Positions 17,443 through 26,236 of a DNA stretch of 30,442 bases are shown here, piece after piece (within the stretch, counting starts at the first letter, position 1; every line of letters starts with the position of its first letter). The notes beneath the pieces are model-generated. The model was not told the origin of the DNA. It did not search any database and saw nothing but the letters and a program-made list of their open reading frames with translations. Where the stretch lies: NCBI GenBank assembly GCA_937901895.1, contig CALGTD010000082.1, positions 1 through 30,442 of the forward strand. Reading direction: 5' to 3'. The stretch comes from an uncultured Spartobacteria bacterium (GTDB lineage Bacteria > Verrucomicrobiota > Verrucomicrobiia > Chthoniobacterales > JAATET01). The position numbers were made by a program, and so were the translations under genes.

Positions 17443-18118
17443 ACACGCCCTTTTCCTCCTTGGCATCGCTCTGATGTCCGCGAACGCCGCCGAAGACCCC
17501 ACACCCGAGCAGTTGCTCGCCATCGCCGAGAAGGCGGTGAAGCTGCCCGAACGTGGCGCGTGGAGGATCACGTTTTCCCGCGACGGAGCGTCGGCTGGTT
17601 CCCCCGCTCCGGCAAACCTGGCCGCCTCGCTCGAGGCCACCCGCGTCGGCCGCATTCAGCGTGACGTCATCACGTGGCCCGACGGAAAAACCTCCGAGGC
17701 CTGGTGGCTCGGCAAGGCCTGGCTCGCCGATGACCCGAAGGCCGACGGTCTTTTATTCAACGTCATTCGCTGGCCAGGCCGCATCAATCTCGCCGGGTGG
17801 ATCGACCGTGACTCGCTCAAGGGCATCGGAAGTCTCAACGGAAAAAAGGTCATCGTCTTCGAATCGGAGGCTCCGCTCATCCTGTTCTGGCCCGGTTACG
17901 CGATTCCCGATCCGGACCGCGCGGCGAAGCTCAAGGCGCAGGCGTTCATCGCCCTCGAAGAACCCCGCCTGCTCCGCGTGAAGCTCGGCGACATCGTCGC
18001 GGATTTCGCGTGGAAGACTCCCCCGGTCGGAGACCTCGCCGTGCCGCCGCGGTTCGTCAAGCGTTACGCCGCCATTGAAAAGGCGCTGGGCCCGGAATTG
18101 AAAGGAGCGCGGAATTGA
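17435..18118 (+). CDS. exported protein of unknown function
   Basis: This 227-aa protein has a clear Sec signal (MIKHALFLLGIALMSANA, cleavage before AED). The mature part has alternating beta-prone segments, including AWRITFSRDG, RIQRDVITWPDGKTSEAWWL and KVIVFESEAPLILFWPGYAI, and no Cys. The shape, strands with amphipathic faces and a length near 200 aa, recalls LolA/LolB-like lipid or glycan binders, but I see no decisive motif. ATG 17435 overlaps the end of cassette gene A by 8 nt, and its own stop overlaps the serine hydrolase start (TTGA). Its position immediately behind cassette A suggests a partner of the cassette rather than of the sulfatases. Function unknown. Confidence 0.75.
   Translation: MIKHALFLLGIALMSANAAEDPTPEQLLAIAEKAVKLPERGAWRITFSRDGASAGSPAPANLAASLEATRVGRIQRDVITWPDGKTSEAWWLGKAWLADDPKADGLLFNVIRWPGRINLAGWIDRDSLKGIGSLNGKKVIVFESEAPLILFWPGYAIPDPDRAAKLKAQAFIALEEPRLLRVKLGDIVADFAWKTPPVGDLAVPPRFVKRYAAIEKALGPELKGARN
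18101..18107 (+). promoter_or_regulatory. Shine-Dalgarno deciding a TTG start
   Basis: AAAGGAG ends 7 nt before TTG 18115. It supports that rare start codon for the serine hydrolase, which also overlaps the preceding stop as TTGA. Confidence 0.75.
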
Positions 18119-19269
18119 GAAGGGAACGGTCCAACGTGGGTGCTCGAATCGCCGCCGGTCTCTGCGTCCTGATTCAGGCCACAACATTTGCCGCCACCGA
18201 AGCGCCTGACGACCTCACTCAGGCGTTGGAGGCCATTCGTAAAAAACACGACCTTCCCGCGCTCGCGGCGGCGATTGTCACGCCCGACGGCGCGACGCAA
18301 ATCGTCGCGACCGGCGTTCGCAAGGCCGGCCGCCCCACTCGCGTGACCACCCAGGATCGTTGGCATCTCGGTTCCGACACGAAGGTCATGACCGCCACTC
18401 TCGCGGGCACCTTCGTCGCCGAGGGCAAACTCTCGTGGGACACGAAGTTACCCGCGCTTTTTCCGGAACTCGCATCAAGAATCACGCCGGAGCTCCGCGA
18501 CGTCACCTTCGCCGATCTGCTCACGCATCGCGCCGGTCTCATCGAAAACCTTCCCTGGTCCGATATCGCCGCGCAGGGCGGATCCCTGCAGAAACAGCGC
18601 GCTCGCGCCGCAAGGATGCTGCTCACAACCCGCCCGGAGCATTCGGTCGGCACTCATAATTATTCCAATGCCGGTTACGTTCTCGCCGGCGAAATCCTCG
18701 AGCGCATCGGGGGTAAATCGTGGGAGGAGCTCATCACCGAACGCGTCTTTCGTCCCCTGGGAATGAAGACCGCCGGGTTCGGCGGCGTCGGCACACCGGG
18801 CCGAGTTGACCAACCCTGGGGCCACGAGAAGGACGGTCGCCCCGTTCTCCACAACGGCCCGCTCGCCGACAACCCCGCCGTCATGGGCCCCGCCGGCACC
18901 GTCCACGCTTCGATCGAGGACTGGGCGAAATTCCTCGCTGACCAGCTGCGCGGTGCGAGCGGGCAAAAAGCACTGCTGCCGCCGGCCGTTTACGCCGCGA
19001 TCCAGACGCCGCCAGCCGGCGAGACCTATGCCTTCGGTTGGGGCGTCCAACGCCGCCCGTGGGCTGGAGGAAAAGTCCTCACCCACGCTGGCTCGAACAC
19101 GATGAACCTCGCCATCTGCTGGCTGGCTCCACGCCGGCAGTTCGGCGTGCTCGCCTGCGCAAACCAGGCCGGACCCGCCGCCTCCGCCGCCTGCGACGAA
19201 GCTGTCCAGCTCATGATCCGCCGCCAATCCAGTCTCGCATCGACCGGTTCCGTCACGTCCACGCCATGA
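18115..19269 (+). CDS. beta-lactamase-fold serine hydrolase (class C / esterase type)
   Basis: This 384-aa exported enzyme of the beta-lactamase-related family (PF00144 type) has the three fold-defining motifs: nucleophile S-D-T-K at residues 87-90, Y-S-N at 183-185 and H-A-G at 324-326 in place of K-T-G. An N-terminal signal-like segment (residues 10-29) places it in the periplasm. The H-A-G triad member is common in esterases, DD-peptidases and amidases of this family, so a carbohydrate or lipid esterase is at least as likely as a beta-lactamase. Start TTG 18115 is supported by AAAGGAG 7 nt upstream. The stop overlaps sulfatase 1 (ATGA). In a sulfated-glycan operon an ester-removing role is attractive but inferred. 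Confidence 0.88.
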   Translation: MRRERSNVGARIAAGLCVLIQATTFAATEAPDDLTQALEAIRKKHDLPALAAAIVTPDGATQIVATGVRKAGRPTRVTTQDRWHLGSDTKVMTATLAGTFVAEGKLSWDTKLPALFPELASRITPELRDVTFADLLTHRAGLIENLPWSDIAAQGGSLQKQRARAARMLLTTRPEHSVGTHNYSNAGYVLAGEILERIGGKSWEELITERVFRPLGMKTAGFGGVGTPGRVDQPWGHEKDGRPVLHNGPLADNPAVMGPAGTVHASIEDWAKFLADQLRGASGQKALLPPAVYAAIQTPPAGETYAFGWGVQRRPWAGGKVLTHAGSNTMNLAICWLAPRRQFGVLACANQAGPAASAACDEAVQLMIRRQSSLASTGSVTSTP

Positions 19270-20846
19270 AAATCCGACCTGTTCTTGCCTCCATCCTTTT
19301 CGCGGTCACCACATCCGCAGTTGCCGCCGGTGGACGGCCAAACATCATCTACATTCTCGCCGACGACCTCGGTTACGGCGACCTCGAGTGCTACAACCCC
19401 CGGTCAAAAATCCGGACGCCGAATCTCGATCGACTGGCGAAGGAAGGGGTTCGCTTTACCGACGCCCACGCACCCACCGCCATCTGCTCGCCCACGCGCT
19501 ACGCCCTGCTCACCGGCCGCTACGCCTGGCGTTCGCAGCTCCAGCGCGGCGTGGTGGGCCAATGGGGTGCGCCGATCATTGCCCCCGACCGCCTCACCAT
19601 CGGCGAACTCCTCCGCCGCCAGGGCTACTCCACCGCGTGCATCGGCAAGTGGCATCTCGGATTTGACTGGCCGACCAAGGACGGCCAGCCGCCCCGCAGC
19701 GGTCCTCGTCTCCCGCTAAGCAACGTGGATTTCACGAAACCCATCCAAAACGGCCCGACCACGCGCGGCTTCGACCGCTACTTCGGCGTCGATATCGCGT
19801 GCTACGCGCCGTTCTGCTTCATCGAGAACGATCACACCGTCGGCATCCCATCCGTGCCGAACACCCCGAACATCAACCGCATCGGTCCCATGCTGCCCGG
19901 ATGGAAGTTCGAAGAGATCATGCCCACGATCACGGAGCGCGCGGTCGACTACATTACCAACGCCGCGAAGACCGAGCCGCGCAAACCGTTTTTCCTCTTC
20001 TTCTCGCTCACCGCGCCGCATTACCCCGTCGTGCCCCGGCCGCGGTTCAAAGGGAAAAGCGGCGCGGGAAATTATGGCGACTTCGTCCTGGAAATTGACT
20101 GGAGCGTCGGCGAGGTGCTCGACGCGCTCCAACGCGCCGGGATCGACGACAACACGCTCGTCATCTTCACGAGCGACAACGGGCCGGAGATCACCGGCGA
20201 GGTGCGCATCGGCGCCTACGATCGCGCGCAGAAATACGGTCACGAGAGCATGGGAGACCTGCGCGGCATCAAACGCGACACCTACGAGGGCGGCCATCGC
20301 GTTCCGTTTCTCGCCCGTTGGCCGGGAAAAATTCCGGCCGACACGGTGAACAACGAGCCCATCTCGCAGGTGGACTTCTTTGCCACCGCCGCCGCGCTCG
20401 CCGGAGCGAAGATTCCCGCCAACGCCGCCGAGGACAGTTTCAATATCCTTCCCGCGCTCGTCGGTCAGTCGCATCCGAAGCCGATTCGCCCGCCACTCAT
20501 TCTCACCAGTGGCTCGGGTCACTTCGCGATTCGTGACGGCAAATGGATCCTCATCGATGCACCCAGCGGCGACACCAATGCGCTTCTTTCCGGAGGCCAC
20601 GGCGAAACCGAGTGGTTTCAGCGGCAGCGCGGCTACGTCGGGAACGACCAACCCGGAGAGCTCTACGACCTGGAGAAGGATCCCGCGCAACGTCACAACC
20701 TTTTCGGCGAGCAACTGGAAAAAGTCCGCGAGCTGCGGGCATTCCTTGAAAAGGCCATCACCGACGGCCGCACGACGCCCGGCCCGAAGGTGGAGAACGA
20801 CGTCGTGGTTCACCGGGTGGGCTATGAGACCGGCGGGACGGACTGA
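19266..20846 (+). CDS. secreted type I sulfatase (sulfatase 1)
   Basis: This 526-aa exported arylsulfatase-family enzyme (S1) has a signal peptide MKIRPVLASILFAVTTSAVA. Metal-binding Asp33-Asp34 lie in ILADDLGYGD. The modified Cys74 lies in C-S-P-T-R (74-78), to be converted to formylglycine, followed by LLTGRY. IGKWHLG (126-132) supplies the catalytic Lys and His. TSDNG near 302-306 holds the second Asp-Asn metal pair. It hydrolyses sulfate esters, most likely on a polysaccharide. ATG 19266 overlaps the serine hydrolase stop, and sulfatase 2 starts 6 nt after its end. No formylglycine-generating enzyme or radical SAM maturase is in the window, so it must be encoded elsewhere. Substrate specificity cannot be read. 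Confidence 0.92.
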   Translation: MKIRPVLASILFAVTTSAVAAGGRPNIIYILADDLGYGDLECYNPRSKIRTPNLDRLAKEGVRFTDAHAPTAICSPTRYALLTGRYAWRSQLQRGVVGQWGAPIIAPDRLTIGELLRRQGYSTACIGKWHLGFDWPTKDGQPPRSGPRLPLSNVDFTKPIQNGPTTRGFDRYFGVDIACYAPFCFIENDHTVGIPSVPNTPNINRIGPMLPGWKFEEIMPTITERAVDYITNAAKTEPRKPFFLFFSLTAPHYPVVPRPRFKGKSGAGNYGDFVLEIDWSVGEVLDALQRAGIDDNTLVIFTSDNGPEITGEVRIGAYDRAQKYGHESMGDLRGIKRDTYEGGHRVPFLARWPGKIPADTVNNEPISQVDFFATAAALAGAKIPANAAEDSFNILPALVGQSHPKPIRPPLILTSGSGHFAIRDGKWILIDAPSGDTNALLSGGHGETEWFQRQRGYVGNDQPGELYDLEKDPAQRHNLFGEQLEKVRELRAFLEKAITDGRTTPGPKVENDVVVHRVGYETGGTD

Positions 20847-20852
20847 GCTCCA

Positions 20853-22766
20853 ATGAAACGCCTTCTCGTCTTTTGCTTCGCCGCCCTCGCCGCGCACGCG
20901 GAGACACCGCCGAATTTTCTCCTTCTCATCACCGACGACCAACGGTGGGACGCGCTCGGCGTCGTTCAGGAGGAACAGGGCGAGCGCGCCCGATTTCCGT
21001 GGTTCGAGACGCCGAATCTCGATCGCCTCGCCCGCGAAGGCGTCCGCTTTCGCAACGCCTTCGTTACCGATCCGCTCTGCGCGCCCAGCCGTGCGAGCAT
21101 TCTCACCGGTCGCCATCCGCACGCCGCCGGCGTTACCGACAACTTCACGCCCTTTTCGCCTGCCACGCCAACCTTCGCCAGCGCGCTGCGCAAAGCCGGC
21201 TACGTCACGAGTTACATAGGCAAATGGCACATGGGCACTCAGGCCGAGCGGCCCGGATTCGACGAGACCGCGAGCTACATCGGCTTCGGCCGCTACTTCG
21301 GCGCGGAGTTTCTCGTGAATGGTCGAAAGGAGATCAGAGACGAGTGGATTGACGACGCGGCCACGGACTACGCCATCACGTTTATAAAGAAGAACCGCGA
21401 ACGTCCGTTTGCCCTCGTCGTCGGATTCAAAGCGCCCCACGATCCGCAAACGCCGGCCGAGCGTCACCGCCATCTCTTCGACGGCGCCGAGGCCCGCACG
21501 GCCGTCAGCGAGAACGTTCCCACGCCCTACCGAAATCTCTTCCGCCTCCCGGTGATGGTGGGCACGCCCGAAAAATTCCTGAACTACTTCCGCTGCCTTG
21601 TCGGCGTGGATGAAAACGTCGGGCGCCTGCTCGACACGCTCGACGAACTGAAACTCGCCGAAAACACCGTCGTCATTTTCATGAGCGACAACGGCTACTA
21701 CCTCGGCGAGCGCCACCTTCTCGACAAGCGCACCGCCTACGAGGAAAGCCTTCGCATTCCGCTCCTCATTCGCGCGCCATCGCTCTTCGGTGGCAGCCGG
21801 GTCGAGGATCGCGTCGCTCTCAACATCGACCTCGCCCCCACCATTCTCGACCTCGCCGGACTGTCCGTGCCGGAGTCCGTCCAGGGGCGCAGCCTCCGTC
21901 CGCTCCTCGAAAACCGTCCGCCCGAAACCTGGCGCGACGGATTTTTCTTCCGCTACTACTACGACCGAACCTACCCCTACGCGCCCGGCGTGGCCGGGGT
22001 GCGGACCTCGCAAGGGAAGCTCATTCGCTATCCCGGCCGCGAGGACTGGACCGAAGTTTTTGATCTTCGCGCTGACCCTTACGAACTCAACAACCTCGCG
22101 CGCGATCCGCACGCCACCGACCTTCGCGATAAACTCGAAGCGGAGTTTGTGCGGCTTGGCACGGAAGCCGGTATCGACCTTTCCTCGCTGAATGATCCCG
22201 CGGAAACCGGCCGCGCCACCTCGGGCGAGATGGTGTTCGACCTCGACCTGTCCCGCGAGGATGGTGCAGGGCGTTTCGACGGAAAGACATTTCGCGAAGT
22301 GGCCAACGCTCCGCAGCTGGACCCTTCGAACGGTCCGTGGACGGTTGAGGCCCTCATCCGCCCCACCGCGCCCGACGGCGTCATCGTCGCACGCGGCGGA
22401 AAGTTTCAAGGCTACGCCCTCTCGGTCGAACGGGGATGCCCCGTGTTCAGCGTCCGCTCCGAAGGAAAACTCGTCCGCGTAGCGGGGCCCAGTTCGATCA
22501 CCGACCGCTGGACGCACCTCGCCGGCATTCTCACCGACAGCGGCGAGCTGCGTCTTTACATCGACGGCCAGCGGGTTGCCTCCGTCGCCGGTCAGTTCAT
22601 CACGGCAACGCCAAACGAACCCATGCAGATCGCCGCCGATGAAGGCACTGCCGTCGCAGCGAGCCAACCGCGATTCACCGGCGAGATCGCGCGCATTCGC
22701 CTTTTCAACGGCGCACGCGACGAAGCCGCCCTCCGCAACGACGCCCTCAAATCCAATCACCCATGA
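20853..22766 (+). CDS. secreted sulfatase with C-terminal LamG domain (sulfatase 2)
   Basis: This 637-aa exported enzyme has a signal peptide (MKRLLVFCFAALAAHA), Asp28-Asp29 in LITDDQRWD, the formylglycine motif C-A-P-S-R at 76-80 and KWHMG. MSDNGYYLGERHLLDKRTAY is typical of the sulfatase group that includes heparan- and choline-sulfatase-like enzymes. The catalytic part ends near residue 445 with an EVFDLRADPYELNNLARDP element. Residues from about 457 to the end form a LamG/concanavalin-like beta-sandwich: NGPWTVEALIRPT, then SSITDRWTHLAGIL and LRLYIDGQRVAS. The LamG part probably binds glycan. It starts 6 nt after sulfatase 1 and overlaps sulfatase 3 by 4 nt. The fusion with LamG is seen in marine and soil PVC bacteria. 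Confidence 0.92.
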   Translation: MKRLLVFCFAALAAHAETPPNFLLLITDDQRWDALGVVQEEQGERARFPWFETPNLDRLAREGVRFRNAFVTDPLCAPSRASILTGRHPHAAGVTDNFTPFSPATPTFASALRKAGYVTSYIGKWHMGTQAERPGFDETASYIGFGRYFGAEFLVNGRKEIRDEWIDDAATDYAITFIKKNRERPFALVVGFKAPHDPQTPAERHRHLFDGAEARTAVSENVPTPYRNLFRLPVMVGTPEKFLNYFRCLVGVDENVGRLLDTLDELKLAENTVVIFMSDNGYYLGERHLLDKRTAYEESLRIPLLIRAPSLFGGSRVEDRVALNIDLAPTILDLAGLSVPESVQGRSLRPLLENRPPETWRDGFFFRYYYDRTYPYAPGVAGVRTSQGKLIRYPGREDWTEVFDLRADPYELNNLARDPHATDLRDKLEAEFVRLGTEAGIDLSSLNDPAETGRATSGEMVFDLDLSREDGAGRFDGKTFREVANAPQLDPSNGPWTVEALIRPTAPDGVIVARGGKFQGYALSVERGCPVFSVRSEGKLVRVAGPSSITDRWTHLAGILTDSGELRLYIDGQRVASVAGQFITATPNEPMQIAADEGTAVAASQPRFTGEIARIRLFNGARDEAALRNDALKSNHP

Positions 22767-24154
22767 GATTTCTCATTCTCTTCCTCGCCGCGATCCCGCT
22801 CGCATTTGCCCAGAAAGCCCCTGCCCCGCGCCCCAACATCGTCGTCATCCTCGCGGACGATCTTGGCTCGCAGGATGTTGGCTGGCGCGGCAGCGAGATT
22901 CGCACACCGAACCTCGACGCGCTCGCGAAGAACGGGGCGCGTCTTGAGCAATTCTACGTGCAGCCGCTCTGCTCACCCACGCGGGCCGCATTGCTCACCG
23001 GTCGCTACCCGTTCCGCTACGGACTGCAGGTCGGTGTCGTCCGGGCGTTTTCCCAATACGGCCTGCCACTTACCGAACGCACGCTTCCGCAGGCCTTGAA
23101 GGAAGCGGGCTACGAAACCGCGATCACCGGCAAGTGGCACCTCGGCGCGTTTGATCCCGCCTATCTGCCGACGCGCCGCGGGTTCGACCACCAATACGGC
23201 TGCTATCAGGGGCTCATCGACTATTTCACGCACCTCCACAACGGTGGATTCGACTGGCATCGCAACGATCGCGAGAACCACGACGTCGGCTACTCCACGC
23301 ACCTCATCGCAAACGAAGCCGTCCAGCGCATCGAGCAACGCAACCCATCGAAGCCGCTCTTTCTCTACGTCGCATTCAATGGAGTTCACTCGCCCTACGA
23401 GGCACCGCAGAAATACGTCAAGCCCTACACCCAGCTTACCGGCAAACGTAAAATCTATGCCGGCATGACGACCGCCCTGGATGAAGCCGTCGGCAAGATC
23501 GTCGACACGCTCCGCAGGCAGAACCTTCTCAAGAACACGATCATTCTGTTTGCCAGCGACAACGGCGGTCCCGCCCCCGGTCGCATTACAAGCAACGCGC
23601 CATTCCGCGGCGGCAAAGGCGCACTCTACGAAGGCGGCGTTCGGTCGCCCGGCTTCATCTTTTGGGAAGGCCGCGTCAAGCCCGGCACCGTCGTAAATGC
23701 CCCGCTCCACATCGTCGACTGGTATCCCACGCTCCTCGGGCTCGCTGGAGCAAATCTCGAGCAAAAACTTCCGCTCGACGGTCGCGATGCCTGGCCCGCG
23801 ATTACGCAGGGCGCTTCCTCGCCGCACGACGTAATCGTCCTCAATTCCGCTCCCAACAGCGGCGCGATCCGCGTCGGCGACTGGAAACTCGTTTACAACC
23901 CCCAGCGCAGCGGTGATTTCGAGGACCGAGAACTACCGACGGACGACGCGGCGCCCGGCTCCGCCGAGCGCATCGAGCTCTACAACGTTGTCACCGACCC
24001 CGGCGAGGAGCACGACCTCGCGGCGGAAAAACCCGGGATCGTCAAAGAGCTGCGCGCCCGCTACGCCGCCATTGCGCGCACCGCCGCACCGCCGCTGCTC
24101 GACAACAAACCGACCGGCTTCAAAGTTCCGCGCGTATGGGGGCAGCCGGATTGA
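22763..24154 (+). CDS. secreted arylsulfatase B-like sulfatase (sulfatase 3)
   Basis: This 463-aa exported sulfatase has a signal peptide ending LAFA (residue 16), ILADDLGSQDVGW with Asp32-Asp33, C-S-P-T-R at 70-74, TGKWHLG and FASDNGG. The stretch YLPTRRGFDHQYGCYQGLID followed by YFTHLHNGGFDWHRN, and the later GGKGALYEGGVRSPGFIFW, are the pattern of the N-acetylgalactosamine-4-sulfatase / arylsulfatase B group. A galactosamine- or galactose-sulfate ester is therefore a reasonable guess, not a demonstrated substrate. ATG 22763 overlaps sulfatase 2 (ATGA). Its 3' end overlaps the LamG protein by 19 nt. Like the other two sulfatases it needs a maturase from elsewhere in the genome. Confidence 0.92.
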   Translation: MRFLILFLAAIPLAFAQKAPAPRPNIVVILADDLGSQDVGWRGSEIRTPNLDALAKNGARLEQFYVQPLCSPTRAALLTGRYPFRYGLQVGVVRAFSQYGLPLTERTLPQALKEAGYETAITGKWHLGAFDPAYLPTRRGFDHQYGCYQGLIDYFTHLHNGGFDWHRNDRENHDVGYSTHLIANEAVQRIEQRNPSKPLFLYVAFNGVHSPYEAPQKYVKPYTQLTGKRKIYAGMTTALDEAVGKIVDTLRRQNLLKNTIILFASDNGGPAPGRITSNAPFRGGKGALYEGGVRSPGFIFWEGRVKPGTVVNAPLHIVDWYPTLLGLAGANLEQKLPLDGRDAWPAITQGASSPHDVIVLNSAPNSGAIRVGDWKLVYNPQRSGDFEDRELPTDDAAPGSAERIELYNVVTDPGEEHDLAAEKPGIVKELRARYAAIARTAAPPLLDNKPTGFKVPRVWGQPD

Positions 24155-26187
24155 CCCGCCTCGTTTTTGCGGCGTTGTTCGGCGCGCTGGCGCTTTCGAG
24201 CGAAGCGACCGAAGGCCCCGTTGCGGCCTGGAGCTTCGACGGTGGTCTGGACGCCGAAACAAAAGCCACGGGCCCCGTCACCTTCGTTCCCGGCGTCTCC
24301 GGGCAGGCGCTGAAATGCGACGGCCTTTCGACCTTCCTCGCGCGCAGTTCCGCCGGGCTGCCGTCAGTGGCGGAAGGCTTTACCATCGAAGCCTGGATCG
24401 CGCCGCAGGAATACTCGTGGAACCGCACCGCCGTCCTCAACGGCCCGGGCTACCTCCTCGGCATCGACGACGTCGGACGTGTCTTTCTTCGCGTCCACTC
24501 CGACGGCAGGTGGCTCGAATGCGTTTCGCCCGACTCCATCCCGCTCCTCCGATGGTCGCACATCGCCGGCACCTTCGACGTCCGCAACGGCCTCGCTGTT
24601 TTCGTGAACGGCCGGCAAGTCGCCGCGACTCCGGCCACGGGCGGACTGGACACGCCGCCGCAATCGCTCGACCTCCTCCTCGGCATGACGCGCGAACGCA
24701 TGAGCCCGAGCCACACCGAGCGTCAACCAAGCGCTGAACGCAAAAGCCGCATGATCTTCGACGGCCTCGTCGACGAAGTGCGACTCTACGACCGCGCCCT
24801 TTCCGTCGAAGAAATTGCGCGTTCCTTCCAGGCCGTCCGCGTTCCTGACGAAGCGCCGCTGAGACTTCGCCGCCTTCCCGCAATTCCGCCCGGCCCCGGC
24901 GGCTTCGGCGCGTTTCCAACGCGTCTGAAATACTGCGACGAGTGGGATCGACTCTGGCGCAACGCCGGCGATCCCGACATTGTCGTGCGCTTCGACGACT
25001 CGCCGCTGAAAGTTGTTTTCTGGCGCGGCGCCAATTACGGCATGTCGTGGGTCAACGGCGCCGACCTGTGGCGCAGCGACCAGAGTCTCGAGACCTGGAA
25101 CGCGAACGGTTGCTGCGAGCACATGTCCGACAAACAGTGCCGCTACTCGCACGCGAGCATCGTCGAGAACACGGCCGCCCGCGTCGTCATCCACTGGCGC
25201 TACGCGCTCGCCGACATCGACTACGCGATCAACCATCGGAATCCCACCGGATGGGGCGATTGGGCCGACGAATTCATCACCATCTATCCCGACGCGGTGG
25301 CCGCGCGACGGCAGGTCGTGTGGAGCGACCAGAATCGCTATCAATTCCTCGAAACCATTGTTTTCAACCAGCCTGGAAGCCGTCCGCAGGATACGCTCCG
25401 TCTCGACGCGCTCACGCTCGCGAACCTTCGCGGTGAATCCCGCACCTATTCCTGGGAGCGCGGCTACCCCCGATTCGACCGCGGCCCGGCCGATGCCACC
25501 ATCCAGATCGTAAACTTCCGGGAAGGCGAAAGATCCTTCTCCGTCGTCGAGAACGGCTCGGAGCCAATCCGGCCCTTCACCGCTGGCGCCCTGGAGGGCT
25601 TCTCCACCTTCCCGTGCTGGAACCACTGGCCGGTTGCACAACTTCCCAACGACGGCCGCGTCGCCCCCGTCGCCGATCGCCCGAGCCACACCAGCCTCAC
25701 CGCCACAAGCCCGCGTCGTCACCCGCAACCTGACGGTTCGGTGGTTGCCCACACGCTCTTCGGCATGACCGACGCCGGCGTGGAAGAGATCGTCGGGATC
25801 GCCAGATCCTGGGCCCAGCCTCCGCCGCTGAAGATCGTTCAAGGCGAGGGAGTCAAAAATCTCGGCTACGATCCCGGCCAGCGCGCCTACGTCCTTGAAT
25901 GGTCGCCAGACGCCGCACCGCCGTCGTTTACCCTCGAACTGCAGGCGAGCGACGATTCCCCCTCCATCAATCCGGCCTTCGTCATCCGAAACTGGCCGGT
26001 AAAGACGGCGGCCATCCAGGTCGGTGGTTTGGACGAGGCAAAGATAAAAGACATTCGCCAGGGCTTCATCCCCACCGACCACTCACGAAACCTGGTGGCC
26101 TGGATAAAACTTGGGGCCCACAATCCGACTAGTATCTCTTTCAGCACTTCCGAATCTCCCCGCGCCACCGAGCAGGGAGCGAAATGA
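24136..26187 (+). CDS. LamG-domain exported protein with unrecognised C-terminal half
   Basis: This is a 683-aa protein with a signal peptide ending near residue 24. Residues about 27-236 are a LamG (concanavalin-like) domain: VAAWSFDGGLD at the start, FTIEAWIAPQE and WSHIAGTFDVRNGLAVFVNG in the middle, and IFDGLVDEVRLYDRALSVEE at the end. Residues about 250-683 are a separate, Trp/Tyr-rich, beta-prone module I do not recognise. It contains FWRGANYGMSWVNGADLWRS and a compact Cys/His cluster, C-C-E-H-M-S-D-K-Q-C-R-Y-S-H, near 325-338, then HWRYALADIDYAIN and GWGDWADEFITIYPD. An enzyme acting on polysaccharide (lyase or glycosidase) is plausible from its place after three sulfatases. It ends the 15-kb operon; its start overlaps sulfatase 3 by 19 nt. 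Confidence 0.83.
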   Translation: MGAAGLTRLVFAALFGALALSSEATEGPVAAWSFDGGLDAETKATGPVTFVPGVSGQALKCDGLSTFLARSSAGLPSVAEGFTIEAWIAPQEYSWNRTAVLNGPGYLLGIDDVGRVFLRVHSDGRWLECVSPDSIPLLRWSHIAGTFDVRNGLAVFVNGRQVAATPATGGLDTPPQSLDLLLGMTRERMSPSHTERQPSAERKSRMIFDGLVDEVRLYDRALSVEEIARSFQAVRVPDEAPLRLRRLPAIPPGPGGFGAFPTRLKYCDEWDRLWRNAGDPDIVVRFDDSPLKVVFWRGANYGMSWVNGADLWRSDQSLETWNANGCCEHMSDKQCRYSHASIVENTAARVVIHWRYALADIDYAINHRNPTGWGDWADEFITIYPDAVAARRQVVWSDQNRYQFLETIVFNQPGSRPQDTLRLDALTLANLRGESRTYSWERGYPRFDRGPADATIQIVNFREGERSFSVVENGSEPIRPFTAGALEGFSTFPCWNHWPVAQLPNDGRVAPVADRPSHTSLTATSPRRHPQPDGSVVAHTLFGMTDAGVEEIVGIARSWAQPPPLKIVQGEGVKNLGYDPGQRAYVLEWSPDAAPPSFTLELQASDDSPSINPAFVIRNWPVKTAAIQVGGLDEAKIKDIRQGFIPTDHSRNLVAWIKLGAHNPTSISFSTSESPRATEQGAK

Positions 26188-26236
26188 TCGACTTGGCACA
26201 TGATCAATCGCTACCTGGGTAAGGATAGGCTTTTAT

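Noticed and set aside
9112..19269. Reading the BlaI/BlaR1-like pair plus a beta-lactamase-fold protein as an inducible beta-lactam resistance system.
   Set aside because: The sensor lacks a penicillin-binding domain, the hydrolase has H-A-G instead of K-T-G and lies far downstream among sulfatases. The pair is better seen as a general envelope switch.
19716..22760. A 1014-codon open frame on the minus strand opposite sulfatases 1 and 2.
   Set aside because: It is an antisense shadow caused by GC-rich third positions. The plus-strand genes here have intact sulfatase motifs and signal peptides, and the minus translation shows no domain.
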